Source: Erythrobacteraceae bacterium
Lineage (GTDB): Bacteria > Pseudomonadota > Alphaproteobacteria > Sphingomonadales > Sphingomonadaceae
DNA: 64,000 nucleotides
Direction of reading: 5' to 3'
NCBI GenBank assembly: GCA_027489065.1
Contig: JAIYAM010000041.1
Span: forward strand, 1-64,000
Part shown: piece by piece, positions 43,300 to 54,742 of the stretch
Layout: every line of letters starts with the position of its first letter
How positions within the stretch are numbered: the stretch's first letter is position 1
Position numbers and translations under genes: made by a program
The notes under the pieces: generated by a model
The model's input: the letters and a program-made list of their open reading frames with translations, nothing else
The model's database searches: none
Told to the model about the DNA's origin: nothing

Positions 43300-45399
43300 G
43301 TGCTGCACGCAAGAATCTTCCCGCAAGCCTTCCGTCAATTCGCTGCATTGGTGATTGCGCTCGCCGCAATGCTGCTGCTGGCGGCGGGGGGCCATGCGCA
43401 GGAGACGCCCGGCACCGCGCCGCGTCAGGCGAAGTTCGGCGACAGCAACATCGCCGTCGCGCTCCATGCCGAGGGCGCCCCGGTCGAGGGCAAGGAGTGG
43501 CTGCTCGCGCTGCACTTCATGCCGAGCGGGCCGGAGTGGCATGGCTACTGGTCGAACCCCGGGGATGCGGGGCAGGGGATGCGTCTCAGCCTCGACCTGC
43601 CGCCCGACTGGGAGGTGGGCGAGGCGCGCTATCCGGTGCCGCGGCGCCTGCTGATCAGCGGGCTTATGAACCACATCTACGAAGGGCCCTACACCGTGCT
43701 GGTGCCGGTGCGCCCCGGTCCGAGTGTCAAGAGCTTCGCCGGGCCGGTAAAGGGCCATATCGAATATCTCGCCTGCACCGACCAGATCTGTGTGCCGCAG
43801 GATGCGGTGCTGACCGCGCAGCCCGGGGGCGATTTCGCGCGCTGGCGGGCGGGGGCGGCGCCGCTGCTCGATGCCAAGGCGCGCTTTGCGATCACGGGCA
43901 AGACCTTGCGCGTGGCGATCCCGCTGCCGGCGAGCATGGGGCTGGGCGATCCGCATGTCTTCATCGGCAACGAGCGGCTGGTCGCCTATGCCGCGCCCCA
44001 GACATTTCGCCGCGTGGGCGATGTGCTGGTCGCCGAGATTCCGCTCGACCCTTACGGGACGGGCAAGGCGGAAGGCCTGTCCGGCATCCTCGCCTTCGGG
44101 GGCGGCGAGGGTGGCGGAGTGGCCTTCAAGGCCGATCTCGGCGCCGTGCCTTCCGGGGGCGAGGTGGTCGCTGGCCCGCAGGCCGCGATGACCCCGCCGC
44201 TGTGGACCCTGATCCTCGGCGCGCTCGCCGGGGGCCTGCTGCTCAACATCATGCCCTGTGTCTTCCCGATCCTGAGCCTGAAGGCCATCGCGCTCGCCCG
44301 CGCCGGCGAGAGCGAAGCCAGGGCGCGCGCCGAGGGCCTTGCCTATACCGCCGGCGTGGTGCTCGCCTGCCTCGCGCTGGGCGCGCTGCTGCTGGCGCTG
44401 CGGGCGGCGGGCGAGCAGGTCGGCTGGGCGTTCCAGTTGCAGGAACCCGGCGTCGTGGTCGCGCTGCTGGTGCTGGCTGCCGCGATCACCGCCAACTTCG
44501 CCGGTCTCTTCGAGCTGCCCTCGATCTCGATGAGCATGGGCGGCGAGCGCACCGGGGCCTTCGCCACGGGGCTGCTCGCGGCCTTCGTGGCGACGCCCTG
44601 CACCGGGCCGTTCATGGCGGCAGCACTGGGCGCGGCGCTGCTGCTGCCGGTGCCCTTGGCGCTGCTGTTGTTCGCTTGCCTCGGGCTGGGACTGGCGCTG
44701 CCGTTCCTCCTGCTCGGCTTCGTCCCGCCGCTGCGCCGGATGCTGCCCAAGCCCGGCGCGTGGATGGAGCGGTTCCGGCGGATCATGGCGATCCCGATGG
44801 CGCTCACCGCGCTGGCGCTCTTGTGGCTGACAGTGCAGCTTGGCGGACGGCCCTTCGGCGCCATCGCGCTGGTGATGGTGTTCGGTGTGCTGCTGGGGCT
44901 GTTCGTGGTCGGCAAGCTGCAGCGCGGCGGCAAGATGGCGTGGCCCGCCTTCGCGCTCGTCGCCGCGCCCTTCGTGGCCTTTGCCGCCATCGGGCTCCCT
45001 TCCGTCTACGAGGCGAAGGGCGCCGCGCCATCGGCCAGCATCCTCAACGCGCAACCCTTCAGCGCCGACGCGCTCGCCAAGGCGCGCGCCTCGGGCAAGC
45101 CCGTGTTCGTCTATTTCACTGCCGACTGGTGCCTGACCTGCAAGGTCAACGAGGCCTCATCGATCGAGCGCGAGAGCACGCGCGATGCCTTTGCCAAGGC
45201 GGGCGTTGTCACCATCGTCGGCGACTGGACGCGGCGGGACGAGGCGATCACGCAATTCCTGACGGCGCAGGGCGCGGCCGGCGTGCCGCTCTACCTGTGG
45301 TATGCCCCCGGAGCCGCAACGCCCGAGCAGCTCCCGCAGGTGCTCACCCCGGAACTGCTGGAGCGGCAGGCGGCGCAGGGTTCCCCCGGCACGTCGTAA
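43300..45399 (+). CDS. DsbD/ScsB-type thiol-disulfide transporter
   Basis: 699 residues starting with GTG. A signal peptide (to about GGHAQ) leads into a periplasmic DsbD-alpha-like domain with YLACTDQICVPQ. Eight membrane helices follow, with the reactive cysteines in NIMPCVFPIL and VATPCTGPF. The C-terminal thioredoxin domain has Cys611 and Cys614 in DWCLTCK. It carries electrons from cytoplasmic thioredoxin to periplasmic thiol reductases. Its 3' end overlaps the convergent lipoprotein gene by 56 bases. Confidence 0.93.
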   Translation: MLHARIFPQAFRQFAALVIALAAMLLLAAGGHAQETPGTAPRQAKFGDSNIAVALHAEGAPVEGKEWLLALHFMPSGPEWHGYWSNPGDAGQGMRLSLDLPPDWEVGEARYPVPRRLLISGLMNHIYEGPYTVLVPVRPGPSVKSFAGPVKGHIEYLACTDQICVPQDAVLTAQPGGDFARWRAGAAPLLDAKARFAITGKTLRVAIPLPASMGLGDPHVFIGNERLVAYAAPQTFRRVGDVLVAEIPLDPYGTGKAEGLSGILAFGGGEGGGVAFKADLGAVPSGGEVVAGPQAAMTPPLWTLILGALAGGLLLNIMPCVFPILSLKAIALARAGESEARARAEGLAYTAGVVLACLALGALLLALRAAGEQVGWAFQLQEPGVVVALLVLAAAITANFAGLFELPSISMSMGGERTGAFATGLLAAFVATPCTGPFMAAALGAALLLPVPLALLLFACLGLGLALPFLLLGFVPPLRRMLPKPGAWMERFRRIMAIPMALTALALLWLTVQLGGRPFGAIALVMVFGVLLGLFVVGKLQRGGKMAWPAFALVAAPFVAFAAIGLPSVYEAKGAAPSASILNAQPFSADALAKARASGKPVFVYFTADWCLTCKVNEASSIERESTRDAFAKAGVVTIVGDWTRRDEAITQFLTAQGAAGVPLYLWYAPGAATPEQLPQVLTPELLERQAAQGSPGTS

Positions 45400-45907
45400 C
45401 CAGCGCGATAGGCAGCGGGCTCGGATTGAGCCTGAGCAGCCCGGCGCCCGGCACCGTCACCGTGGACTCGCGCTCCGGCTTCAGTGCCGCCCACTCGCGC
45501 GCCGCGGCGGGGACATCGCCCTGCCACAGCGACTGGCCTGCGACCGGCGTCGCATCGACCGGGAAGCGACCGATCCAGCCATTGCCGATCAGCGCCAGCA
45601 GCGCCGCCGCGCCCTCGTCGGCGGGAGCATGGCGGGTGATCCGCAAGCTTGCCTCTGGCGTCCCCGGCGCGCGGCACTCCAGCGCCAGCAGCACCGGCTT
45701 TCCCGGAATGCCGTAGACCAGCCGCAGCGGATTGCCGGTGGCCGCCCAGACCGCCCCGGTGACGTCAGGCGACGCGATCGGCTCCGACGGCCCCTTCGTC
45801 GAGGTGACCAGCGAGACCCGCGCGACCGCACTGTCGGTCGGCGGCGGCTTGCACCCGGCGAGCGCGAGCCCCAGCGCAAGCGCTGCCCAGACAGCGGGAC
45901 TGCGCAT
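45344..45907 (-). CDS. Lipoprotein of unknown function
   Basis: 187 residues. MRSPAVWAALALGLALAGC is a lipoprotein signal with Cys19. The mature part has no family I recognise; it contains VYGIPGKPVLLALECR and a conserved-looking GNGWIGRFPVDATPV. The ATG at 45907 shares a base with the carboxypeptidase stop (TGATG), so the two are coupled. The tail overlaps the DsbD-like gene. Confidence 0.8.
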   Translation of the reverse strand: MRSPAVWAALALGLALAGCKPPPTDSAVARVSLVTSTKGPSEPIASPDVTGAVWAATGNPLRLVYGIPGKPVLLALECRAPGTPEASLRITRHAPADEGAAALLALIGNGWIGRFPVDATPVAGQSLWQGDVPAAAREWAALKPERESTVTVPGAGLLRLNPSPLPIALVTTCRGNPAPPAAPAVPG

Positions 45908-47424
45908 CACCGGGCGCGGATGAAGGCGCGGATGTCGGCCGAGAGCTTCGCCCGGTCCTCGTCGCGGACATACATCATGTGCCCCGCGTCGTAATATTTC
46001 CACGTGATCCGCTCCTGCGGGATGCCGGTTCGCTTCAACGAATATTCGGCACCGAAGAAGGGCGTGGCGAAATCATACCAGCCCTGTGCGTTGAACAGGC
46101 GCAGGCCTGCGTTCTGCCGCATTGCCTGACCGATCAGCGGGGCGACGTTGACATAGAGGCCGCGCCCCCCGCCCTCGAGCCTCATGTCCCAGTGGCGGCC
46201 CGGCTCGCGCCCGATCGACTGGTATTCGCGGTCGGTGCGGTAGCCCAGCGTCTCGCGCGCCCAGACATTGATCGCGGCGGTGTAGCCCGCGTCGATGCCG
46301 TAGAAGCTCGGGTCCTCATCGGGCGTTTCACCGGCACTGTCATAGTCCTTGCCGGTGTAGCGCGCGTCGAGCCGGCCGATGGTGAGGCCGCGGTCGCGCA
46401 GCAGCTCCTTGTAGAAGCGCCGGTCGGTGACGCGCAGGTCGGCCTGCTCGAGATAGGTCTCCGAAAGGCCCGTCAGGCGCGCCATCTCCTTGCGCACCGC
46501 GGCGCGCTCGTCTGCCGGCAGTTCGGCGCCCTTGAGCAGCGCGCTGGCGTAGGGCCCGATCGCGAACTTGCGGGCTTCCTCGACGATTGCCTCGACCGAG
46601 GGCGCCTTGGCCTTGCCGTGATAGAAGGCGGCCGCCGCCATGTTCGGAAGGGTGCCGACATAGGCAAGCTCGTTGCCCGGGGAGGGATCGCGCCCGGAGT
46701 AGTCGAGGATGGTCGAGATCAGGACCAGCCCATTGAGGCCCACGTCGTTGTAGGTGCTCCCCTCGAGCTCGTCGGCGACTACTGCGGTGCGGAAGGTGCC
46801 GTAGCTCTCCCCGCCCAGGAACTTGGGGCTGGACCAGCGGCCATTGTCATTGAGCCAGCGGCGGATCACCTGCGCGACGGCGCGGCCGTCCTGCCGTGCG
46901 CCATAGTACTTCTTGGGGTCGGTGCCCTGCGTCAGGTAGCTGAAGCCCGTCCCCGGCGGGTCGATGAACACGAGGTCGGCGACATCGAGCAGGCTGTCGG
47001 GGTTGTCGAGCAGCGGATAGGGCGGGGCGCCGTCGTCCTTGGCGTCCGAGGGGATAGCGACGCGCTTGGGCCCGAAGGCGCCCATCTGCAGCCACACCGT
47101 GCCTGAACCCGGCCCGCCATTGTAGAGGAAGAACACGGGCCGCGTCGGGTCCACGGGGGTCTTCACGTAGGAGGTGGTGACGATCACCGCCCCCGCCTTG
47201 CCGTCGTCGTTCGACAGGATCGTGTCGCCCATCGTCACCTTGTAGGGGACGCGCTGCCCGCCGAAGGTGCCGACGAGATCGCGGGTGCGCACCTGCGGGG
47301 CGGGCGAGACGGCGGGCTTGGGGGCAGTCTCACTCTTGGGTGCGGGGTCCTGCGCGAGGACGGGCGGCAATGTGGCTACGAGGGCGACAAGGCCGAGAGC
47401 GGCGGTCCAACTGCGTGTGATCAT
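45907..47424 (-). CDS. S10-family serine carboxypeptidase
   Basis: 505 residues. A signal peptide ends near LPPVLAQ (25). Catalytic Ser207 lies in FLGGESYGTFR; the oxyanion motif LYNGGPGSGTVW and the C-terminal catalytic His in YDAGHMMYVR are present. It removes C-terminal residues from peptides in the periplasm. Such peptidases are common in sphingomonads. The following lipoprotein gene is translationally coupled. Confidence 0.92.
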   Translation of the reverse strand: MITRSWTAALGLVALVATLPPVLAQDPAPKSETAPKPAVSPAPQVRTRDLVGTFGGQRVPYKVTMGDTILSNDDGKAGAVIVTTSYVKTPVDPTRPVFFLYNGGPGSGTVWLQMGAFGPKRVAIPSDAKDDGAPPYPLLDNPDSLLDVADLVFIDPPGTGFSYLTQGTDPKKYYGARQDGRAVAQVIRRWLNDNGRWSSPKFLGGESYGTFRTAVVADELEGSTYNDVGLNGLVLISTILDYSGRDPSPGNELAYVGTLPNMAAAAFYHGKAKAPSVEAIVEEARKFAIGPYASALLKGAELPADERAAVRKEMARLTGLSETYLEQADLRVTDRRFYKELLRDRGLTIGRLDARYTGKDYDSAGETPDEDPSFYGIDAGYTAAINVWARETLGYRTDREYQSIGREPGRHWDMRLEGGGRGLYVNVAPLIGQAMRQNAGLRLFNAQGWYDFATPFFGAEYSLKRTGIPQERITWKYYDAGHMMYVRDEDRAKLSADIRAFIRAR

Positions 47425-47505
47425 GCGCCGGTTCTATGCGTCAGTGATCACGCGGCGGTCAACCGCACCCCGGGCGCTATCAACGGGGCTTTCGCAGCAC
47501 CATCA

Positions 47506-49701
<2,196 letters not shown>

Positions 49702-49822
49702 GTCTCCAATATGGGGAACAAAGCAGGGCCGTGCAAGGCGGTGCAGGCAAGCGCGGGCGCTTTTCGGGGCACGCTTTGCCGCATCGTCCGTTATGGCTGC
49801 ACATAATCAGGAGACCAGCCCC

Positions 49823-50368
49823 ATGAAGCCGCCCCCCAGCCTTTCGGCCCTTGTTCTCGTTACCGGAGCGGTGCTGCTCGCCGGCTGTTCGGGCGGCGAG
49901 AATGCGGCAGGCGAGGGGAGCGGCAAGGTCAGCGCCGAGGAAGCGGCTGCAAAGGCCAGGGACATCGCCCGGCCCGAGCCCGGTCTCTATCGCACCACCG
50001 TCACCATGACCGGGCTGGAAATCCCGGGCCTGCCCCCCGAGATGGAGGGGCACGGCGCAGGGCTCACCACCACGACCGAGAACTGTCTCACCAAGGAAGC
50101 CGTGGCAGAAGGCTACGGCGAGCTCGTCAAGCAGGGCCAGAACGGTGACTGCTCCTTCGAGCGGTTCGATGTGGCGGGCGGCAAGATCGACGCGGTGATG
50201 GCCTGCAAGGCGCAAGGCCGCGATACCCGCGCGGAGATCACCGGCGCCACCACCAAGACCGGAGCGGAACTTACCGCGAAAATGGCGATGGACTTCGAAG
50301 GCGCGGGCGGCGGCACCATGACCTTCACCAGCAAGCATGAGCGCATCGGGGAGTGTCCCGCGAAGTAG
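49823..50368 (+). CDS. DUF3617 lipoprotein
   Basis: 181 residues. MKPPPSLSALVLVTGAVLLAGC is a lipoprotein signal with Cys22. The mature part has ARPEPGLYRTTVTMTGLEIPG and TTTTENCLTKEAV, as in DUF3617 proteins of sphingomonads, whose function is unknown. CAGGAG lies about nine bases before the ATG. An upstream frame extension has no support. Confidence 0.88.
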   Translation: MKPPPSLSALVLVTGAVLLAGCSGGENAAGEGSGKVSAEEAAAKARDIARPEPGLYRTTVTMTGLEIPGLPPEMEGHGAGLTTTTENCLTKEAVAEGYGELVKQGQNGDCSFERFDVAGGKIDAVMACKAQGRDTRAEITGATTKTGAELTAKMAMDFEGAGGGTMTFTSKHERIGECPAK

Positions 50369-50441
50369 CCTTCTGCGTCATTTCCCTTACATCTGTTACA
50401 CTTCAGGGAACATTCATGCTCCTTGGAGCGTAAACGGGCTC

Positions 50442-51278
50442 ATGGCCGCCCGCTTTGCCTTCGAACGTCCCCGTCTGCCCGCGCCGCTCCTCGCGGCCGC
50501 GTCGGCTGCGGGCGCGCAGGCCCAGCAGCGCTATGCCGCCACCGAGCTCGCCCGCCGCGTCGCTCTGGCGCGCGAGGCGTGCCCGGAGGAGTTCGAGGTC
50601 GGCAAGCCGCGGCTTATCCGCCTGCTGGGCGAGGCGCAGGTGCTGCTCGAGCCCGTCCGCCGCCGCCGTCGCCGCAAACTGCCTGTTGCCGTTACGGCGA
50701 ACCCGCAGGTCGCGATGATCCTCCCCGGCTTCGGTGCCCACCCGCGCCGGATGCGCTATCTCGCCCGCCATCTCGAACAGGCCGGCCACATCACCAAACG
50801 CTGGGGGATGGGCCGCAACCTCGGCCCCGATCCCGACCGCTTCGACGCCATCGAGGCGCGGCTTCTGGAACTCCACGCGCGCCATGGGCGCAAGGTGGTG
50901 CTGATCGGGTGGAGCCTCGGCGGGCTCTACGCGCGCGAGATCGCCAAGCGCCAGCCGCAGGCGGTCGCCAAGGTGATCTCGATGGGCTCGCCTTTCTCGG
51001 GGTCGCCGCGGGCCAACAATGTGTGGCGCGCCTACCAGTTCATTACTGGTCACTCGGTCGATGCCCCGCCGGTCGATGCGGACCTGCGCGCCAAGCCGCC
51101 GGTCGAGACGGTCGCCCTGTGGAGCGCCAATGACGGCGTGATCGCGCCGCGCTGTGCCGCCGGCCGGCCGGGCGAGCGCGACCGTGCCATCGCGCTGCGC
51201 TGCACGCACATGGGCTTCACCTACGATCCGCAGGTGATCGCCACCCTGTTGGCGGAGCTCGAAGTCACCCGCGCCTGA
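50442..51278 (+). CDS. Alpha/beta hydrolase
   Basis: 278 residues. Nucleophile Ser158 is in VVLIGWSLGGLYAREIA and the fold start is VAMILPGFGAHPRRMRYLARHL. It resembles lipase-like hydrolases without a signal peptide; an Arg cluster (residues 73-78) precedes the catalytic domain. The ATG at 50442 has a GGAG 13 bases away, slightly far. The substrate is unknown. Confidence 0.85.
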   Translation: MAARFAFERPRLPAPLLAAASAAGAQAQQRYAATELARRVALAREACPEEFEVGKPRLIRLLGEAQVLLEPVRRRRRRKLPVAVTANPQVAMILPGFGAHPRRMRYLARHLEQAGHITKRWGMGRNLGPDPDRFDAIEARLLELHARHGRKVVLIGWSLGGLYAREIAKRQPQAVAKVISMGSPFSGSPRANNVWRAYQFITGHSVDAPPVDADLRAKPPVETVALWSANDGVIAPRCAAGRPGERDRAIALRCTHMGFTYDPQVIATLLAELEVTRA

Positions 51279-51394
51279 GCCCCCCTTCGGTTCACCCGCG
51301 CCGCGCCGCATTTCTAAGTCAAATGCCCCAGCCGCTTTCCTTTTGTGAAAGCACGGCTAATCTGCGGCGAATTAGCCAGAACAAGCAGGGGTCC

Positions 51395-52825
51395 ATGCAC
51401 GGGCGGGGCAGCAATTTCGATGAGATGTTCGACGGCGCAGGGGCGACCCGGCCGGCCTATGCCGAATATTGCCGCTGGTTCAACGAACAGCCACCCCCGT
51501 TCCTGCGCCGCAAGAACCGCGAGGCGGACGACACCTTCCGCCGCACCGGGATCACCTTCAACGTCTATGGCGAGAACGAGGCGGAGGAACGCCTCATCCC
51601 CTTCGACATGGTGCCGCGCATCATCACCGCCGCCGAATGGCGCAAGCTGTCGAAGGGCATCGAGCAGCGGGTGCGGGCGATCAATTCCTTCCTCTATGAC
51701 CTGTACCACCGGCAGGAGATCGTGCGTGCGGGCCGCCTGCCCGAACGCCTGCTGCGCGGGAACGAGGCGTGGCTGGCCAACATGGTCGGTTTCACCCCGC
51801 CGGGCGGGATCTACACCCACATCGTCGGCATCGATCTGGTGCGCACCGGGCCGGACGAATTCTACGTGCTCGAAGACAATGCCCGCACGCCCTCGGGCGT
51901 CTCCTACATGCTGGAGAACCGCGAGACGATGATGGGGATGTTCCCGGATCTGTTCAGCCGGATCGCGGTCGAGTCTGTCTCCAACTACCCCCGCCGCCTC
52001 GCCCGCAGCCTCGCGGCCTGTGTCCCGCCCGCCTTCGAGGGTGGCAAGCCGACGGTCGCGGTGCTGACGCCGGGGATCTACAACTCCGCCTATTTCGAGC
52101 ACGCCTTCCTCGCCGACCAGATGGGCGCGGAACTGGTCGAGGGCTGCGACCTGCGCGTGGTCGGCGGCCGGGTCCAGATGCGCACCACCCGCGGCTACAA
52201 GCCGATCGACGTGCTCTATCGCCGCGTCGACGACGAGTTTCTCGATCCGCTCACCTTCAACCCCGATAGCGTGCTCGGCGTGCCGGGGATCATGGACGTG
52301 TACCGGTCTGGCGGGATCACCATCGCCAATGCGCCGGGTACCGGGGTGGCCGACGACAAGGCGATCTACTCCTTCATGCCCGAGATCGTCGAGTTCTACA
52401 CCGGCGAGCGGCCCCTGCTGCCCAATGTCGAGACATGGCGCTGCGCCGACAAGGATGCGCTGGCCTATGTGCTCGACAACCTCGCCGAGCTGGTGGTCAA
52501 GGAGGTGCACGGATCGGGCGGCTACGGGATGCTGATCGGGCCGACGTCCTCGAAGCGCGAGATCGCCGCCTTCCGCGAGAAGCTGATCGCGCGGCCCGAG
52601 AACTACATCGCCCAGCCCACGCTCGCGCTGTCGACTTGCCCGATCTACACCGCCGCAGGGCTCGCGCCCCGGCACGTCGATCTCAGGCCCTTCGTGCTGG
52701 TCAGCCCGGAAGGGATCGACATCACGCCGGGGGGGCTAACCCGGGTCGCGCTCAAGAAGGGGTCGCTGGTGGTCAACTCCAGCCAGGGGGGCGGCACCAA
52801 GGACACCTGGGTGCTGAAGGACTGA
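51395..52825 (+). CDS. Circularly permuted ATP-grasp protein (Anbu operon)
   Basis: 476 residues of the CP-ATP-grasp type 2 family. FDEMFDGAGATRPAYAEYCRW at the N-terminus (split), PGGIYTHIVGIDLVRT, VLEDNARTPSGVSYMLENR and VVKEVHGSGGYGMLIGP are typical. Such proteins are predicted to ligate an amine to a carboxylate. This gene starts a four-gene operon with alpha-E, transglutaminase and Anbu. The ATG at 51395 has AGGGG before it. The reaction product is unknown. Confidence 0.92.
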   Translation: MHGRGSNFDEMFDGAGATRPAYAEYCRWFNEQPPPFLRRKNREADDTFRRTGITFNVYGENEAEERLIPFDMVPRIITAAEWRKLSKGIEQRVRAINSFLYDLYHRQEIVRAGRLPERLLRGNEAWLANMVGFTPPGGIYTHIVGIDLVRTGPDEFYVLEDNARTPSGVSYMLENRETMMGMFPDLFSRIAVESVSNYPRRLARSLAACVPPAFEGGKPTVAVLTPGIYNSAYFEHAFLADQMGAELVEGCDLRVVGGRVQMRTTRGYKPIDVLYRRVDDEFLDPLTFNPDSVLGVPGIMDVYRSGGITIANAPGTGVADDKAIYSFMPEIVEFYTGERPLLPNVETWRCADKDALAYVLDNLAELVVKEVHGSGGYGMLIGPTSSKREIAAFREKLIARPENYIAQPTLALSTCPIYTAAGLAPRHVDLRPFVLVSPEGIDITPGGLTRVALKKGSLVVNSSQGGGTKDTWVLKD

Positions 52826-52832
52826 TGAGCCG

Positions 52833-53777
52833 ATGCTAGCCCGCACCGCCAACAGCCTGTTCTGGATGTTCCGCTATCTCGAGCGGGCCGAGAACACCGC
52901 GCGCCTGCTCGAAGCCGCGCTGCGCATGGCGCTGACCCGCGACGTGGTGACCGCCGAGGCGGAATGGCGCTCGGTGATCGCCACCCTCGGCCTGACGCGC
53001 GCCTACGAAGCCGCGCACGAGAGCTATGACGGCATCTCGGTGTGGAACTTCGTGCTGCGGGGGAGCACCAATCCGGGCAACGTGCGGATCATGTTCGGCG
53101 CGGTGCGATCGAATGCGCGGGCGGCGCGCATCAACATCTCCTCCGATGTCTGGGAAGCGGTCAACGACAACTGGATGCGGCTCGACAAGCTGCTCGCCCG
53201 GCCTGTGGGGCAGGGGGCGGTCGGCGAGGTGCTCTCCGCAATCCGCCGCGCGGGCACGCAGGTCCACGGCGCCTTCGACGGATCGATCCTGCGCGACGAG
53301 GGCTACCACTTCAGCCGCGCCGGCACCTATATCGAGCGTGCCGACAGTTCGGCGCGCATCCTCGACATGAAGTACTTCTTGCTGCTCCCCTCGCTCTCCT
53401 ATGTCGGATCGAGCCTCGACACCGGGCAGTGGGAGCAGGTGCTGCGATCGGTCGCCGGGGCGCGGGCCTATAGCTGGCTCAACGCCGGACAGATCGAGGC
53501 GCGGGGCATCGTCGAGTTCGTGGTGCTCGACGAACGCTTCCCCCGCAGCCTCGCCTTCTGCCGGAGCGCGCTGCGCGGGTGCCTTGCCGCGCTCGCCTTC
53601 AGCCACGGCGTCGAGGGGCGCGCGGCGGCGCTGATGCGCGAGGCCGACACGCGGATCAGCCACCTCACCGTCGACCAGATCTTCGAGCAGGGCCTGCACG
53701 AATTCCTCGTCGATTTCCTCGCCCGCAACGCCGCGATCGCCCGCGCGATTGCCGAGGACTACCGGTTCCACGCATGA
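52833..53777 (+). CDS. Alpha-E domain protein (Anbu operon)
   Basis: 314 residues, almost all helical. The start is MLARTANSLFWMFRYLERAENTARLLEA (split), typical of the alpha-E family. It nearly always occurs with a CP-ATP-grasp gene and is thought to work with it. It starts seven bases after that gene's stop. Its function is not established; a partner or substrate-carrier role is inferred from its genomic linkage. Confidence 0.92.
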   Translation: MLARTANSLFWMFRYLERAENTARLLEAALRMALTRDVVTAEAEWRSVIATLGLTRAYEAAHESYDGISVWNFVLRGSTNPGNVRIMFGAVRSNARAARINISSDVWEAVNDNWMRLDKLLARPVGQGAVGEVLSAIRRAGTQVHGAFDGSILRDEGYHFSRAGTYIERADSSARILDMKYFLLLPSLSYVGSSLDTGQWEQVLRSVAGARAYSWLNAGQIEARGIVEFVVLDERFPRSLAFCRSALRGCLAALAFSHGVEGRAAALMREADTRISHLTVDQIFEQGLHEFLVDFLARNAAIARAIAEDYRFHA

Positions 53778-54655
53778 GCAAGCTCACCCTTCAGGTCCGC
53801 CACACCACCCACTATGCCTTCGCGCAGCCGGTGGTTCACGCGCTCCAGCGCCTCCGGCTCACGCCCAAGGAGACCCACGGCCAGCGCATCATCGACTGGA
53901 CGATGCGCTTCGACAACGCGAATGCCGAACTCCAGTATGACGACCAGCATTTCAACCACGTGACCCTGATCAGCCTCGCCCCCGGCGCGCGCGAGGTGAC
54001 CGTGACGTCGGAAGGCGTGGTCGAGACCGAGGACAATGCCGGGGTGATCGGCCGCCATTCGGGGCATCTGCCGCTGTGGAGTTTCCTGCGCCAGACCCCG
54101 CTGACCCGTCCGGGGCCCAAGCTGAGGGCGCTGCTGCGCGAGATCCAGGGCACGACGAACGAAGCGCCGCTCGGTTTCCTGCACGCGCTGTCCGCCGCGA
54201 TCCGCGAACGCGTGATCTACGAGGCGGGGCGCACCACTTCGACGACCTCTGCGGAGGAAGCCGTGGGGCAGGGCGCGGGCGTGTGCCAGGATCACGCGCA
54301 CATCTTCATCAGCGCCGCCCGCGTGAGCGGCATTCCGGCGCGCTATGTCAGCGGCTACCTGATGATGAATGACCGCATCGAGCAGGAAGCGACCCACGCC
54401 TGGGCCGAAGCCCACGTCGAGGGACTGGGCTGGGTCGGCTTCGATGTCTCGAACGGCATCAGCCCCGATCCGCGCTATGTCCGCGTCGCCACGGGCAGCG
54501 ATTATCGCGACGCCGCGCCCGTCACCGGCATCAGCTTCGGCGCGTCTGATCAGGTGCTCACTGTCGGCGTGGCGGTCGAGTCCCGCCCGTCATCCGGTCA
54601 AGGCCAGAACCAAAGCCAGGGTCAGGGCCAGAGCCAGAGCCAGTCCAACCAATAA
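53774..54655 (+). CDS. Transglutaminase-like cysteine protease (Anbu operon)
   Basis: 293 residues. The N-terminal domain of bacterial transglutaminase-like proteins (LQVRHTTHYAFAQPVVHALQRLRL) is followed by the catalytic core, with Cys171 in GAGVCQDHAH, His208 in EATHAWAEAH and Asp224 in GWVGFDVSNG. The ATG overlaps the alpha-E stop (ATGA). The last about 20 residues are an unusual Gly/Gln/Ser/Asn repeat tail (GQGQNQSQGQGQSQSQSNQ). It probably cleaves or forms an amide bond made or removed by the neighbouring ATP-grasp enzyme. Confidence 0.92.
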   Translation: MSKLTLQVRHTTHYAFAQPVVHALQRLRLTPKETHGQRIIDWTMRFDNANAELQYDDQHFNHVTLISLAPGAREVTVTSEGVVETEDNAGVIGRHSGHLPLWSFLRQTPLTRPGPKLRALLREIQGTTNEAPLGFLHALSAAIRERVIYEAGRTTSTTSAEEAVGQGAGVCQDHAHIFISAARVSGIPARYVSGYLMMNDRIEQEATHAWAEAHVEGLGWVGFDVSNGISPDPRYVRVATGSDYRDAAPVTGISFGASDQVLTVGVAVESRPSSGQGQNQSQGQGQSQSQSNQ

Positions 54656-54742
54656 ACCCGGCAGACCCGGCCCGCCCTTTGCGCTTGGGAGCGCATCGGG
54701 CTAGGGGCCTGAGCGTCACGGGCCCGAGAAGAGGATGACGGC

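Noticed and set aside
45999-46022. A second parS-like site around TTTCCACGTGATCC
   Set aside because: Only the central CCACGTGA matches; the outer bases differ and the place is inside the carboxypeptidase coding sequence.
49702-49822. A LexA box before uvrB
   Set aside because: The alphaproteobacterial GAAC-N7-GAAC pattern is not present; GAAC occurs once without a partner.
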